A stretch of DNA of 64,000 bases from Lewinellaceae bacterium (GCA_020636005.1 JACJYR010000001.1:382001-446000), one strand, 5' to 3'. Positions 8,170 to 17,670 are shown, counted from the stretch's first letter. Notes: a model not told the origin generated them from the sequence alone. Translations and numbers: made by a program.

Positions 8170-9051
8170 TTACTTTTTCCTTTTTCCTTTTTTCTTTTTT
8201 TCTTTTTTCCGCTTTTCAGGTGGGTTTTTCTTTTTCTTGTTTTTTTTCTTGTGCATTTGGGGGGAATCATCTACCTCCTGCTGCACCCTGGCCATTCTTT
8301 CCAGGATAGGGATGGCCGCATTAAAGGCATCTTTCCTTCCCGCTATGGGTATTTTCACCCGGATCGCACCCGTGAGGCCTCCTGCCAGGAAGCCGCCGCT
8401 TGCGGTAAAACTTCCCAACAACAGCGATTTTTCCCACTTTGTTCGGGGGCTGGAAAGGCTGTGGTCGCAGGCCGGCCCCTCCGGCCCGATGGTTTCGCAG
8501 GCTGGCTCGTTCTTGAAGATGATAAGCCCGGTGAGGGTGCCCAGGGCAAAGCCCCCGGCGGCACCCCAGAGTGCGTTGCGCTGTATGGTGTTCCGTCGCC
8601 TGACGTGGATAGTGTGTATCCTTTGATAGGGAAAATTGTAGAGGAAGTCGGAATTTACCTGGGAGCCTTTTTCCAACAGGCTGGGCTTTTTCCGTAGCAA
8701 TAGCGTGGTATCGTTCAAACGGTGCAGGGTGCCTTTCACGATGTCGCTGGAGTCGAAGGGCGTCACCCATATATCCAGTTGCCGGGCAGTCCTGATGGGT
8801 TTGGATTTGAATTTCAGCTTGCCGGCTTCGGGGTCTTCGTATTTGATTTGGGACACAAAGCGCTTTCGCAGCTTGAACCGGGGGCTGTTCCTGACATCGG
8901 CCCTGCGGTAGATGATCTCCTCTTCGTTTTCCTCTTCAATAATGACGGGATAGGGGTTTCTGTTCTCAAAATAAATGGTGTCCTGGGCTAGTGTTTTCAG
9001 GGAGGGAAGGATGGATAGAAGAAAGAAAAGGCATAACCGGTTGAAACGCAT
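8170..9051 (-). CDS. Hypothetical secreted protein with poly-lysine C-terminal tail
   Basis: A 293-aa protein, not recognised. The start at 9051 begins a signal peptide (MRFNRLCLFFLLSILPSLKTLAQ); an in-frame ATG at 9081 adds 10 residues. The mature N-terminal part is beta-rich and asks for a fold dealing with gene-specified 'DTIYFENRNPYPVII' strands. Two Gly-rich hydrophobic stretches follow (NALWGAAGGFALGTLTGLII, near 165-185; SLLLGSFTASGGFLAGGLTG, near 215-235), resembling glycine-zipper membrane segments. The last 30 residues are almost all Lys/Arg (KKKNKKKKNPPEKRKKEKKK) and are encoded by a long purine tract prone to slippage. Confidence 0.65.
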   Translation of the reverse strand: MRFNRLCLFFLLSILPSLKTLAQDTIYFENRNPYPVIIEEENEEEIIYRRADVRNSPRFKLRKRFVSQIKYEDPEAGKLKFKSKPIRTARQLDIWVTPFDSSDIVKGTLHRLNDTTLLLRKKPSLLEKGSQVNSDFLYNFPYQRIHTIHVRRRNTIQRNALWGAAGGFALGTLTGLIIFKNEPACETIGPEGPACDHSLSSPRTKWEKSLLLGSFTASGGFLAGGLTGAIRVKIPIAGRKDAFNAAIPILERMARVQQEVDDSPQMHKKKNKKKKNPPEKRKKEKKKKGKRKK

Positions 9052-9229
9052 TTTGATGCTTTTAGGAATAAAAGTGCGCAAAGTTATAAATGAGTGCGGT
9101 ATGTGTCAAATATGGGGATGTTAATAGTTCGCCGAGCAGGAGTTTCAGCAGGTGCTTGCCTTTTGCCCCTCCTTTTCAAAATGTACTAAGTTTCACGTTC
9201 GGATGGCTTTTTTTGTAATTTCCCCGCTT

Positions 9230-9322
9230 TAGGATCGAAGGAAAAATAAAATGACTATTTTAACCCTTCCAGTGCTGGGGTTTCAACATTAAAATAGGGA
9301 AGTTATTTTTTCATCGTTACTT
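9230..9322 (+). repeat. Family A palindromic repeat
   Basis: Keeps both ends (TAGGATCGAAGGAAAAATAA; TTATTTTTTCATCGTTAC), but the first internal hairpin is shortened and decayed. The right end is 22 bp from the start codon of the cyclase gene. The rest of the 9052-9343 intergenic stretch shows no other structure. Confidence 0.8.
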
Positions 9323-9343
9323 AAACTATGAACCGACAACGGG

Positions 9344-12300
9344 ATGCCTTTCTATAAAAATATTTTGAGTTTCATCGGGGCCCTTTTTATTGCGATTGCT
9401 GCCGCTGGGCAAAACGACCCAGTGCGCCTGACCAGCTATGGTTTCGACGATGGCCTCTCCCACAGGAATGTTTTCGGCGTTCAGCAAGATACCAATGGTT
9501 TCCTCTGGATCGCTACCGAAAAAGGGCTAAACCGCTATGACGGCCACCGTTTCCTGAACAAGGAGAATGGCCCCAAACACCTGAAATTTCCCATCGGCCC
9601 TGTTCACGATTTTTGCATCGACCCAGCCGCCAATTGCCTGTGGTTGTCGCAGGGCGAATCCATTCTGCGGTTTTCTCCGGACGAAAACCGCCTCGATACT
9701 ATTTTACCAAAACAACCTACCAACCCTGGGGGCCTGCGGTACAACAATTTGACCACCGACAGCAGCGGTACGCTTTGGGCAACTTGCTTTTCTATGGCCG
9801 ACACCAGCGCCTCGCTGCGCCGTGTGAGTAAAAAAGGCAAGTTGGTCGATGTGGCCCGGTTGCCCGGCCACTACGAAAGGCGGCCCATGGCCAGCGTGGG
9901 GAACCTCCTCTACCTTGGGGCCTACGAAAACGAAATCTGGGTGTTTGATGAAAATGGGCGGCAGGTCAAGCAGTTTGAATTTCCTGCCCCTGCCAGCGAC
10001 AAATCGTATGCGCGGACGGTGGTTTTGCAAGCAAGGCCCGATGGCAGTATCTGGGCCTTGCTCGAACATGGCCAAGTCTATTTCCTAAAGCGTGGCAGCA
10101 ACGTGTTTACCAGGCACCCGCTGTCCGACATAGTGCCGGGAAACATGCATCCTTCGGCCCTATGGGTCAATGAAAGGACGGACATTTGGATAGGCGGTAT
10201 TGTAGCCCCGGGGGGGCACGGCGATGGCTCGCCCTGCAGCAGTATCCAGGCGGGGGCTACGCTCCTGCATTACGACGCTGCCTCCGGCAGCTTGCATGAT
10301 TACAGTTATTACCTCAAACAAGTCATGCCGCACACAGAGCCGCCCCGGCAGTTTTTTGAAGACCGGACAGGTGTAATTTGGATTTCTTCCTTTTTTGGGC
10401 TGGTGAACCTGACGGAAAACAACCTTTTTGCCAGGTACCTGTCGGATGGGAACGACTGCTGCCGCAATGGGGTATGCAGCATGAGGGGCATCACCGAAGA
10501 TGAAGCGGGCAATATCTATTTCAGCTACTACAATTCCATCCATGTGCTCAATCCAACTTCCGGATCGCTGACGCCGCTCTTTTCGCCGGATGTGAAGGAA
10601 GTTGGGTCGCCCTTTGGGCTATGTTATTATAAAGGTGCCCTCTGGACAGGGGACGGCCTGCGCATTGACCTGAAGGACTTGCATATAGATACTTTGTTTA
10701 AGACCCCTGAGAATATCGAGGGGGTCGTAATGGCCGGCCGGGAAGGTACCCTCTGGTTCGCCTATCAGGACAGGCTCCTGATGCTCGACGCCAAAAATTC
10801 CAGGACCTTACATATTGAGGATAAATCAGCCCTGTGGGCCAAAGGCGGCGGCGGCCAGATTACCTTTTTGTTGCAGGGAAAACAGGACAGCCTCATTTGG
10901 ATAGCTACCCGTGAAAACGGTTTTTATAAAATTAACAAGGAAAAAGCCTCTTTGCGCCATTACCACAAAGCCAACTTGCCTGGACTGCCCCACGACCGCA
11001 TACTGGCGATGGCGGAGACCAGGGGCAAGCTTTGGCTCGCCACTGCCGCAGGCCTTGTTTGCATGGCTGCCCCGAACGACAGCCTGCAGGTTTTTACCAC
11101 CCAAAACGGGCTGCCCAATGATTTCATCAACGGATTGCTGCCAGAAGGGGATTCCGCCGTATGGGCTAGCACGGACAACGGCCTTTGCAGGTTGGATGTG
11201 CGCACGGGCAATGTCGCCAGTTTTTTTCAGGCAGACGGGCTGCCCAACAACGAGTTCAACCGAATTTCATTCCACCTGGCTGCCGACGGGCGCATGTATT
11301 TCGGCGGGCTGAACGGCATCGCCGCTTTCTATCCAAGCCCACGATACGGCGAAAAGGCCAAGCCGGCCACTGACAAGCTGATGTTGACGGAATTTGCAAA
11401 ATATGACGGCAAAACAGATTCCCATCAGAATTTTGGGCTGACTGCTTCCCATCCCATAGAACTGACCTACCGGGACGAGATGTTCACCTTTTGGTTTTCC
11501 CTGGCCGATTTCAGTGATCCCAAGCTGCACCGGTACAGCTACCGCCTGGAGGGCTGGGACAAGGTGTGGTCGGAGCCTTCGCCCATCAATTTTGCCAGGT
11601 ACTTTAATATCCCGGCGGGCAACTATACTTTAAAAGTCAGGGCTTCCACGGGGGGTGGCAATTGGGTGGAAAACCAATTGTCCGTGCCAGTCGTCATCCG
11701 CCAGGCTTTTTACAAAACCCGTGTGTTCCAGTTGCTGGCGCTTGGCTTCCTCACTGTCTTGATTTATGGCATCATGCGCTACCGGTTGTATTTGCTCCGG
11801 CAGCATGAAAAAGAACTGGAAAGCATGGTGCAGGTACGCACCAAAGAATTGGAATCGGAGAAACAGAAAAGCGAGGAACTGCTGCTGAACATCCTGCCGG
11901 CGGAGACGGCCGAAGAGCTTAAGCAATTTGGTGCAGCCAAGGCCCGCCGCTTTGAGAATGTGACGGTGATGTTCACAGATTTCAAAGGTTTTACCGTTAT
12001 CGCCGGGGAGATGGAGCCCGAAGCCCTGGTGGCCGAGATTGACTATTGTTTCCGGGCATTTGATGAAATTACGGAGTTGTACCGCCTGGAAAAAATAAAG
12101 ACTATCGGAGACGCCTATTTGTGTGCAGGAGGGTTTTCTCAAAAAGGGGAGGTTGGCCCGGCGGTCAGGGTCGTGCAGGCAGCCCTTGAAATCCAGGCTT
12201 TCCTGAACGCCATCGCACATGAAAGAGAGGAACAGGGCAAACCACATTTCGAGGCGCGCATCGGCATCCATTCCGGGCCAGTGGTAGCCGGTATCGTGGG

Positions 12301-12508
12301 CATCAAGAAATTTGCCTACGATATATGGGGCGACACCGTGAACATCGCCCAGCGGATGCAGTCCAACGGGGAGGTGGGGAAAGTAAACATTTCAAAATCT
12401 ACATTTGAATTGGTCAAGGATCATTTCGAGTGCGTGCACCGGGGTAAAATAGCCGCTAAAAACAAAGGCGAGGTGGACATGTATTTCGTGGGGTGCAGCA
12501 AGGATTGA
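9344..12508 (+). CDS. Beta-propeller (Reg_prop/Y_Y_Y) receptor with class III adenylate cyclase
   Basis: A 1054-aa membrane receptor. It has a signal sequence (1-22), then two-component-type propeller repeats (for example FLWIATEKGLNRYDG, IWISSFFGLVNLTE, LWLATAAGLVCM, VWASTDNGLCRLD) to about residue 680. A Y_Y_Y-like domain (about 720-785), one transmembrane helix (about 790-812), a short coiled coil (HEKELESMVQ) and a class III nucleotide cyclase (about 850-1050) follow. The cyclase keeps both metal Asp (FTDFKGF near 876; IGDAY near 921), the ATP-type Lys in KIKTIGD and Asp in AYDIWGD, and the transition-state Asn/Arg in NIAQRM. It is therefore predicted active and ATP-specific. The kinase/HTH output usual for this sensor is replaced. 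Ligand unknown; glycans are common for related propellers. Confidence 0.9.
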   Translation: MPFYKNILSFIGALFIAIAAAGQNDPVRLTSYGFDDGLSHRNVFGVQQDTNGFLWIATEKGLNRYDGHRFLNKENGPKHLKFPIGPVHDFCIDPAANCLWLSQGESILRFSPDENRLDTILPKQPTNPGGLRYNNLTTDSSGTLWATCFSMADTSASLRRVSKKGKLVDVARLPGHYERRPMASVGNLLYLGAYENEIWVFDENGRQVKQFEFPAPASDKSYARTVVLQARPDGSIWALLEHGQVYFLKRGSNVFTRHPLSDIVPGNMHPSALWVNERTDIWIGGIVAPGGHGDGSPCSSIQAGATLLHYDAASGSLHDYSYYLKQVMPHTEPPRQFFEDRTGVIWISSFFGLVNLTENNLFARYLSDGNDCCRNGVCSMRGITEDEAGNIYFSYYNSIHVLNPTSGSLTPLFSPDVKEVGSPFGLCYYKGALWTGDGLRIDLKDLHIDTLFKTPENIEGVVMAGREGTLWFAYQDRLLMLDAKNSRTLHIEDKSALWAKGGGGQITFLLQGKQDSLIWIATRENGFYKINKEKASLRHYHKANLPGLPHDRILAMAETRGKLWLATAAGLVCMAAPNDSLQVFTTQNGLPNDFINGLLPEGDSAVWASTDNGLCRLDVRTGNVASFFQADGLPNNEFNRISFHLAADGRMYFGGLNGIAAFYPSPRYGEKAKPATDKLMLTEFAKYDGKTDSHQNFGLTASHPIELTYRDEMFTFWFSLADFSDPKLHRYSYRLEGWDKVWSEPSPINFARYFNIPAGNYTLKVRASTGGGNWVENQLSVPVVIRQAFYKTRVFQLLALGFLTVLIYGIMRYRLYLLRQHEKELESMVQVRTKELESEKQKSEELLLNILPAETAEELKQFGAAKARRFENVTVMFTDFKGFTVIAGEMEPEALVAEIDYCFRAFDEITELYRLEKIKTIGDAYLCAGGFSQKGEVGPAVRVVQAALEIQAFLNAIAHEREEQGKPHFEARIGIHSGPVVAGIVGIKKFAYDIWGDTVNIAQRMQSNGEVGKVNISKSTFELVKDHFECVHRGKIAAKNKGEVDMYFVGCSKD

Positions 12509-13042
12509 AAAGTGCCCGGGCATTTTTGGCAATATTTTTTCATACCATTCCTTCAATTGACATTTTTCCTCCCGCCTGACAAGCGTTTTTTCCGCCCTTT
12601 AGTAACGTTGAAAAAATAACTTCATCATTTTATATTAGGAAAACCCACCAAGGAAAGGGGTTTCATAAATATAAAATGTGCATCTTATTTTTCCTTCGAT
12701 CCTTAGCTAACCGAATACCAACTTTCCAGTAAAATTTACCAGACGTACATAGTTTTTTGAAAACGTCAGGCTATTTCATCCAACAATTCTCAACGCTATT
12801 TCCCAGCAAAAAAAGTAAGTAAAGCTTCGATCCTGCCGGCCATTTTTGGTGGCCGGCCAGGGAGTCGTCGCCAAGGGCCAGTGTCCGATCACCAAACAAT
12901 AATCTGTTGAATTTTTTGGCGCAGCCCGACATTTAATCTTCCCCCTCCTTCTCATTTGCTGACTTTGCCTTCCCCCTCTTTTAAAGATCCATAGCATTTG
13001 AGTTGGTCTTGTTTTCCTGAACATATCCAAACACAAACGACT
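12509..13042. other. Intergenic region with family A repeat
   Basis: Holds the family A copy at 12599-12704 and otherwise no gene. A minus-strand 86-codon ORF (12776-13036) lacks protein-like composition. The ATG at 13043 belongs to the transglycosylase; no promoter core was convincing. Confidence 0.45.
12599..12704 (-). repeat. Family A palindromic repeat
   Basis: Reverse-orientation copy: AGTAACGTTGAAAAAATAA at the left end and TTATTTTTCCTTCGATCC at the right. The second hairpin is recognisable (AAAACCCACC...GGGGTTTC); the first is decayed. Confidence 0.78.
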
Positions 13043-13987
13043 ATGAGAGCAACATCCTGTACGCTATTGGTGGCCCTGCTTTTCTTTTTCCGGGCGTCAA
13101 CGGCCCTTTCTGCAGCTACGACCGATCCCTATCCAATTTACCCGCCCGGCATTTCTTCCCTGAATTTTACTGAAATCAGGTTCCGCCTGCTGTTGATGGG
13201 TGGCCCGGTCTCTCCGGTTTACAACGAAGAGGTAGAAGCCTATATCCGCAGGTATCTGACCTACGGGGCCGCCGATTCGGAAGCGATACTCGGCAGGTCG
13301 GTCGCCCTTTTCCCCATTTTTGAGCATTACCTGGCTGCCTATGGTTTGCCGGACGAGCTTAAATTCCTGCCCATCGTGGAGTCGGAGTTGGTGCCTTACG
13401 CCGTATCGGTGAAAGGTGCTGCAGGACTTTGGCAATTTATACCTTCCACTGCCAGGGCCATGGGGCTGGTGGTAGATCAATACCTCGACGAACGGAAAGA
13501 CCCCTACAAGTCAACGGAAGCTGCCGTCAAGTACCTGAAGCGCCTGTTTGAAAGGTTTGGAACCTGGGAACTGGCCCTGGCGGCCTACAACTGCGGCCCG
13601 ACCCGTGTCAGCCGAGTCCTCCAAAACAGCGATTGTGCCGATTTTTGGAAAATTCGTGACCAATTGCCACGGGAAACCCAACGCTATGTGAGCCGTTACC
13701 TGGCTGCCAGCTACCTGGCCAATTATTACACCTTGCACGGCATCACGCCTGTGTGGCCAACTTCGGCAGCCCTGGACGTGATGGCAGCCAGGATCTACAA
13801 GTCGTTGTCGCTGCCCACTGTTGCCAAATTGACGGGGCTGGATGTGGCTACCATCAAACAGTTGAACCCGGCCATCAATAAAGCGTATGTGCCGGCCATC
13901 AAAAATGGTTTTTTCCTTGTCCTGCCGAGGGCCTCATGGTATGATTACCTGGATGCTCAAAGTAGGGTGGGCGTGGTTCAGCCTTAG
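13043..13987 (+). CDS. Lytic transglycosylase, SLT domain (MltD-like)
   Basis: A 314-aa secreted murein transglycosylase, which cleaves the MurNAc-GlcNAc bond with 1,6-anhydro product formation. A signal peptide follows the start at 13043 (MRATSCTLLVALLFFF); an upstream in-frame start at 12998 would precede it. The SLT core shows LPDELKFLPIVESELVPYAV with the catalytic Glu near residue 112, then KGAAGLWQFIPSTARAMGL and ELALAAYNCGPTRVSRVL. The C-terminal 90 residues include a partial LysM-like segment (TVAKLTGLDVATIKQLNP). The gene converges on the next one with a 43-bp gap. Confidence 0.88.
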   Translation: MRATSCTLLVALLFFFRASTALSAATTDPYPIYPPGISSLNFTEIRFRLLLMGGPVSPVYNEEVEAYIRRYLTYGAADSEAILGRSVALFPIFEHYLAAYGLPDELKFLPIVESELVPYAVSVKGAAGLWQFIPSTARAMGLVVDQYLDERKDPYKSTEAAVKYLKRLFERFGTWELALAAYNCGPTRVSRVLQNSDCADFWKIRDQLPRETQRYVSRYLAASYLANYYTLHGITPVWPTSAALDVMAARIYKSLSLPTVAKLTGLDVATIKQLNPAINKAYVPAIKNGFFLVLPRASWYDYLDAQSRVGVVQP

Positions 13988-14030
13988 GCACATTGCCAGC
14001 TAAATTCCTTTCGATTCAAAACTTCGGCTG

Positions 14031-15026
14031 TTATTGCCCGGTTGGCCGCTGGTTAAAACGGTATATTTTCCCGTTGCCTCCTTTGCCTTCATTGCTGATG
14101 AAGAGCGTTCCATCCCGGTCGAAACAGATCCCCTCCGGCTGCTTGTGGATGGCAGCATCCAATGGTTCTATGTGGGTAATCTTCCCGGCAGCATCCAGCA
14201 CCACCAATATTTTCCCGACAGAAGATAAGATGTAAAGCTCCCTGGAGGTTGGATGCACGGCAATGGCCGAAGGGGCAAAGGCATCGTCCGCCAGGCCCGG
14301 CTCGAAGAACTCGACCAGTTTCTGTGTGATGCCATCTTTGCCGTTGTCCGCCCATTTTTTTATTTCATCCCGATCAATAGTAAAAACAGGAGCTTTCAGC
14401 AGTTTTTCCTGTTTCAAGTCAAAGGCGTAAATGGCCCGGTGGTGCTTGAATTGGTCGCCATCGCCGGCTTTGCCTTTGCAGGCCAGCAGGAGATGGCCGT
14501 TCACGGCATCGTAGGCCAGGCCTTCAATGTTGTTAGCAGAATTGAGGTCGGTTCTGTAGGTTTTAGTATCCTGTTTTTTATCGCCCGGTTTTTTCACTTC
14601 GTAAATATTGCCATTGCTTTTAGCCACATAGATTTTCCCCTCCACCATTTCGATCCCCTCATAGTCGCCCGAACCGTTGAATTTAATTTCCTCCCGGATC
14701 TCGCCGTCGCTTTTGTCGAGGTAGAAGATTTTGCCTTCCTCGTCATTGACGGACAATAAATATCTACCATCGTCGGACAGGCCCAGCCCGGAAATTTCCA
14801 TCAGTTTTTTGGGCATGGAGAACGTGGCGTCAGGTTGGTCGAGGAGGTAGGGGAAACTGTTGGAGGGCGGCGGGGTATGCTTTTCCAAAGACGTTTCGTC
14901 GGAGGAGGCGTCCGTTTTCAGGCTGTCCTGGCTGTCGGGCGGAATGGCCGGCACATGGCCGCTTTTGGGGCCATCTCCACAGGAAAAAATCAACAAGCAG
15001 GCAACTACAAGCAGTAAATTTTGCAT
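14031..15026 (-). CDS. SdiA-regulated (YjiK-type) beta-propeller lipoprotein
   Basis: A 331-aa predicted lipoprotein: MQNLLLVVACLLIFSC with the lipobox Cys at 16, a low-complexity linker rich in Ser, Pro and Asp to about residue 60, then propeller-like repeats (EISGLGLSDDGRYLLSVNDE, YEGIEMVEGKIYVAKSNGN, NIEGLAYDAVNGHLLLACKG, PEGICFDRDGTLFISNEG). This pattern fits the SdiA-regulated / phytase-like propeller family. No catalytic role is established for the family. It is 10 bp upstream of the dnaG stop on the same strand order (dnaG first), so it may be co-transcribed with dnaG. Confidence 0.7.
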   Translation of the reverse strand: MQNLLLVVACLLIFSCGDGPKSGHVPAIPPDSQDSLKTDASSDETSLEKHTPPPSNSFPYLLDQPDATFSMPKKLMEISGLGLSDDGRYLLSVNDEEGKIFYLDKSDGEIREEIKFNGSGDYEGIEMVEGKIYVAKSNGNIYEVKKPGDKKQDTKTYRTDLNSANNIEGLAYDAVNGHLLLACKGKAGDGDQFKHHRAIYAFDLKQEKLLKAPVFTIDRDEIKKWADNGKDGITQKLVEFFEPGLADDAFAPSAIAVHPTSRELYILSSVGKILVVLDAAGKITHIEPLDAAIHKQPEGICFDRDGTLFISNEGKGGNGKIYRFNQRPTGQ

Positions 15027-15036
15027 GGTTCTATTT

Positions 15037-17004
15037 TTATTTCAGGACGACTGTTCCCAATTCCTTCGCCAGCTCGTTCCGCATCTCGTGCAGCCGGGTC
15101 TGCACTTTCAGCAGGCGCATGAGTTGGCCCATGTCTCCCCCGTCTTTCAGTTCTTTCAGGCGCTCCTGGTTTTTCTCGCACAGCCGGATGATTTTTCGCA
15201 GTTTGAACTGCCGCAGGGAGCTGAGGCTGTCCCTCGTAAAATTTTGCTCCGGCATTTTTTGGGAGGTTAGGTAGAGGTCACGCTCCTCCCAGCCCGGACT
15301 ATACTCGAATGGCGAGTGCAACAGGTCAACCGCCAACTCACTGATGTTTGGGTCGGTATGGCCAATGAAATATTGGGGAGAAAGGGTTTCGTGCGCCACT
15401 ACCATGTTGTGGCATTCCCTGGCCACTTGCTGGTACAGTTTATTGTCAAAATCCTCCAGTACCTCTTCGATATTGCTCAGGATGAACTCTGCCACCGTGA
15501 TATTTTCTTTTTCGTCATAAATTTGGCTGCCAGCCTCAATGAGGATGCGTACGATGTCCCGTTCCTGAAATTCATGCCCAGCGGCAGTGGGCCTGGCTGG
15601 CTGAGGCGGCAACACCTCCAAATCGGGTAAGGGGTTGCCCTGCCCGTCCTCCGGCACGATGCTCAACTGCGTGCCTTGTTCCTTTTGCCGTTCGAATTGT
15701 TTTTTTTGCAAAACCTGCCTGACCGCCTTGTTGGTCTCTGACACCAGCACTTCTTCTTCCAGTTCCATTACCCGGGCGCACTCTTTTACATAAAACGACC
15801 GCTTGAAAGGATCCGGCACCCTGGCTATACTGTCCACAATATCGCGCACCAGGCCCGCCTTTTTTACGGGATCACCCTTTACCTCCCCCAAGAGCAGGTT
15901 GGTTTTGAATAAAATGAAATCCTGAGCCTGCTGCCCGATAAATTCCTGAAAGGCTGTGGCGCCAATTTTTTGCAGGTAGCTGTCGGGGTCTTCCTTGTCT
16001 GGGATCAGGACCACCTTCACGTTCATGTCCTTTTCCAGCACCATGTCCAGCCCCCGCAGGGCCGCCTTGACGCCCGCGGGATCGCCATCGTACAGTATTT
16101 TGATGTTCGGGGTGAATCGCTTGATCAGGGAAATCTGCCCCTCGGTAAGGGAAGTGCCCGAAGAGGCGACCACGTTTTCGATGCCGGCCTGGTGCAGCGA
16201 TATTACGTCCGTGTAGCCCTCCACCAGGATGCACTCGTCCAGTTGGCGGATGGCTTTTTTGGCGTGGAAGGCCCCGTACAGGATTTTGTTCTTAACATAG
16301 ACGTCGGTCTCTGGCGAGTTGATGTACTTGGGCGCTTTCGGATCTTTTTCCATGATGCGCCCGGCAAAGGCAATCGGCTTGCCGGAGAGGTTGTGGATGG
16401 TGAACATCACCCGGTTGCGGAAGAAATCCTTGTCGTACCGGGAAGTCAGGCCGAGTTTTTTCAGGTAGTCCAGTTTGTAGCCAGCCTGGGTTGCCTTTTG
16501 GGTAAACACATCTCCCTCCTTTGGTGCAAAGCCCAGCCCGAATTTTTTGATGGTTTCTTCCCGGAAGCCCCGCTCCTTGAAGTAGTTCAACCCTACGCTT
16601 TTACCGATATCGGTTTTGAACAACTGGTCTTCAAAAAATTGCCGGGCGTACTCGTTTACAATGTACAGGCTTTCCTCTTCCTGTTGGGCAGCGGCCATTT
16701 CGGGGGTCAGTTCTACCTCCTCGATTTCAATGCGGTATTTTCGGGCGAGGTATTTCAGGGCGTCGGGGAAGGAGAGGTTCTCGTGCTCCATGATGAACCT
16801 GGCCGGATCGCCCCCTTTACCACAGCCAAAGCATTTGAACAGGTTTTTGGTCGGGGAAACCGTAAACGAAGGCGTCTTTTCATGATGGAAAGGACAAAGG
16901 CCTATCATGTTCACCCCCCGTCGGCGGAGGTTTACAAAATCCTGGACGACATCTTCCACTTTGGCCGTCTCCAAAATTTCCTGAACAGTTTTTTGCGGAA
17001 TCAA
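15037..17004 (-). CDS. dnaG: DNA primase
   Basis: Synthesises RNA primers at the replication fork with the DnaB helicase. The 655-aa protein has the N-terminal CHC2 zinc finger (LCPFHHEKTPSF ... FKCFGCGKGGD, residues about 36-65) and the catalytic core with the TOPRIM motifs (ILVEGYTDVISLHQAGIENV near 255; ILYDGDPAGVKAA near 300). A C-terminal helicase-interaction region rich in helices is also present. The start codon is TTG (reading MIPQKTVQEIL), which fits the family's N-terminus; no ATG is in a suitable position. Confidence 0.96.
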   Translation of the reverse strand: MIPQKTVQEILETAKVEDVVQDFVNLRRRGVNMIGLCPFHHEKTPSFTVSPTKNLFKCFGCGKGGDPARFIMEHENLSFPDALKYLARKYRIEIEEVELTPEMAAAQQEEESLYIVNEYARQFFEDQLFKTDIGKSVGLNYFKERGFREETIKKFGLGFAPKEGDVFTQKATQAGYKLDYLKKLGLTSRYDKDFFRNRVMFTIHNLSGKPIAFAGRIMEKDPKAPKYINSPETDVYVKNKILYGAFHAKKAIRQLDECILVEGYTDVISLHQAGIENVVASSGTSLTEGQISLIKRFTPNIKILYDGDPAGVKAALRGLDMVLEKDMNVKVVLIPDKEDPDSYLQKIGATAFQEFIGQQAQDFILFKTNLLLGEVKGDPVKKAGLVRDIVDSIARVPDPFKRSFYVKECARVMELEEEVLVSETNKAVRQVLQKKQFERQKEQGTQLSIVPEDGQGNPLPDLEVLPPQPARPTAAGHEFQERDIVRILIEAGSQIYDEKENITVAEFILSNIEEVLEDFDNKLYQQVARECHNMVVAHETLSPQYFIGHTDPNISELAVDLLHSPFEYSPGWEERDLYLTSQKMPEQNFTRDSLSSLRQFKLRKIIRLCEKNQERLKELKDGGDMGQLMRLLKVQTRLHEMRNELAKELGTVVLK

Positions 17005-17038
17005 AGGAAGTAATTTTTATCTTTGAACAAATTTGGCC

Positions 17039-17092
17039 TTGAAAACAAGTCACAGGCAACTAAATTGGCCCAATTGACGTTCTTGTTTTCAA
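17039..17092. repeat. Inverted repeat upstream of dnaG
   Basis: TTGAAAACAAG (17039-17049) and its complement CTTGTTTTCAA (17082-17092) flank 32 bases, about 35 bp upstream of the dnaG start. It could be an operator or a 5'-UTR hairpin; function is inferred only from position. Confidence 0.5.
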
Positions 17093-17429
17093 AATTCGTC
17101 GGAAAAAGCTTTCTTCAAAATTAGCGCTTTTCCCCGATACCGAAAGCCCACATACGAACTTACATCACTTACACATCTTTAACCTGCCACACAAAGGGGA
17201 ACTTACCATCTGAGAATCAAACCACCACCACCGAACTTTTATTTATTTGAAACAATGGCTATCTTTTTTGTGCAATTTTAAGCTTGCTTCCATCTTACTG
17301 ATGACTTTTCGGCAGGCACAAAATTGCAAGATTGCCTGAAGAGCAAAAAACAAAAAACAAAGACTAATGAGAAAGCTTGCCTCCAGCCGTTTGGCCATCT
17401 CTGCAAACTGGCTTACTCATACTGAAAGA
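17093..17429. other. Non-coding stretch before the hairpin array
   Basis: No ORF with protein-like composition. Two weak structures are visible: an imperfect repeat of GCAATTTT near 17271-17278 with AAAATTGC at 17320-17327, and GTTTG...CAAAC around 17388-17408. Known housekeeping RNAs (tmRNA, SRP RNA, RNase P) were looked for by their signature motifs and not found. Confidence 0.4.
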
Positions 17430-17432
17430 TAT

Positions 17433-17492
17433 AATTGGGTGTTCTCATAGTGTGTGGGCTGCCCCGCTGCTTTAGCGGCGAGGGCAGTTTTT
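17433..17492 (+). ncRNA. Candidate small RNA unit 1 of hairpin array
   Basis: Conserved leader TTGGGTGTTCTCATAGTGTG at 17434-17453, immediately followed by a GC-rich hairpin (CTGCCCCGCTG...AGCGGCGAGGGCAG) and a T7 run ending about 17492. The block has the shape of a short transcript with an intrinsic terminator. Confidence 0.5.
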
Positions 17493-17601
17493 TTCAGCTA
17501 TCTTTTGGTTTTTGTTTCCGCTCAACATCAAGTTTGAAATCCCAGACAGAAAAGGTAAGTTTCAGTAAACGTACTGCCAACCCCTTCTGCCATCAAAATA
17601 A

Positions 17602-17670
17602 TATTGGGTGTTCTCATAGTGTGTGGGACCAGCCTGAAACCCACTGGGGAGTAAGGCTGGTTTTTTTTAA
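17602..17670 (+). ncRNA. Candidate small RNA unit 2 of hairpin array
   Basis: Same leader (TTGGGTGTTCTCATAGTGTG, beginning at 17604), then the hairpin ACCAGCCT...AGGCTGGT and a T8 run. The leader is identical to unit 1 over 23 bases (through GTGGG) while the hairpin sequence differs, so the leader is under separate constraint. An upstream TAATATTG resembles the Bacteroidota -7 element TAnnTTTG with one mismatch. Confidence 0.55.

Noticed and set aside
12776..13036. 86-codon minus-strand ORF
   Set aside because: Sits in the upstream region of the transglycosylase gene and has no protein-like composition.
15970..17013. 347-codon plus-strand ORF
   Set aside because: Antisense to dnaG.
17093..17429. 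tmRNA, SRP RNA or RNase P RNA in the long non-coding stretch
   Set aside because: Signature motifs of these RNAs were not found.
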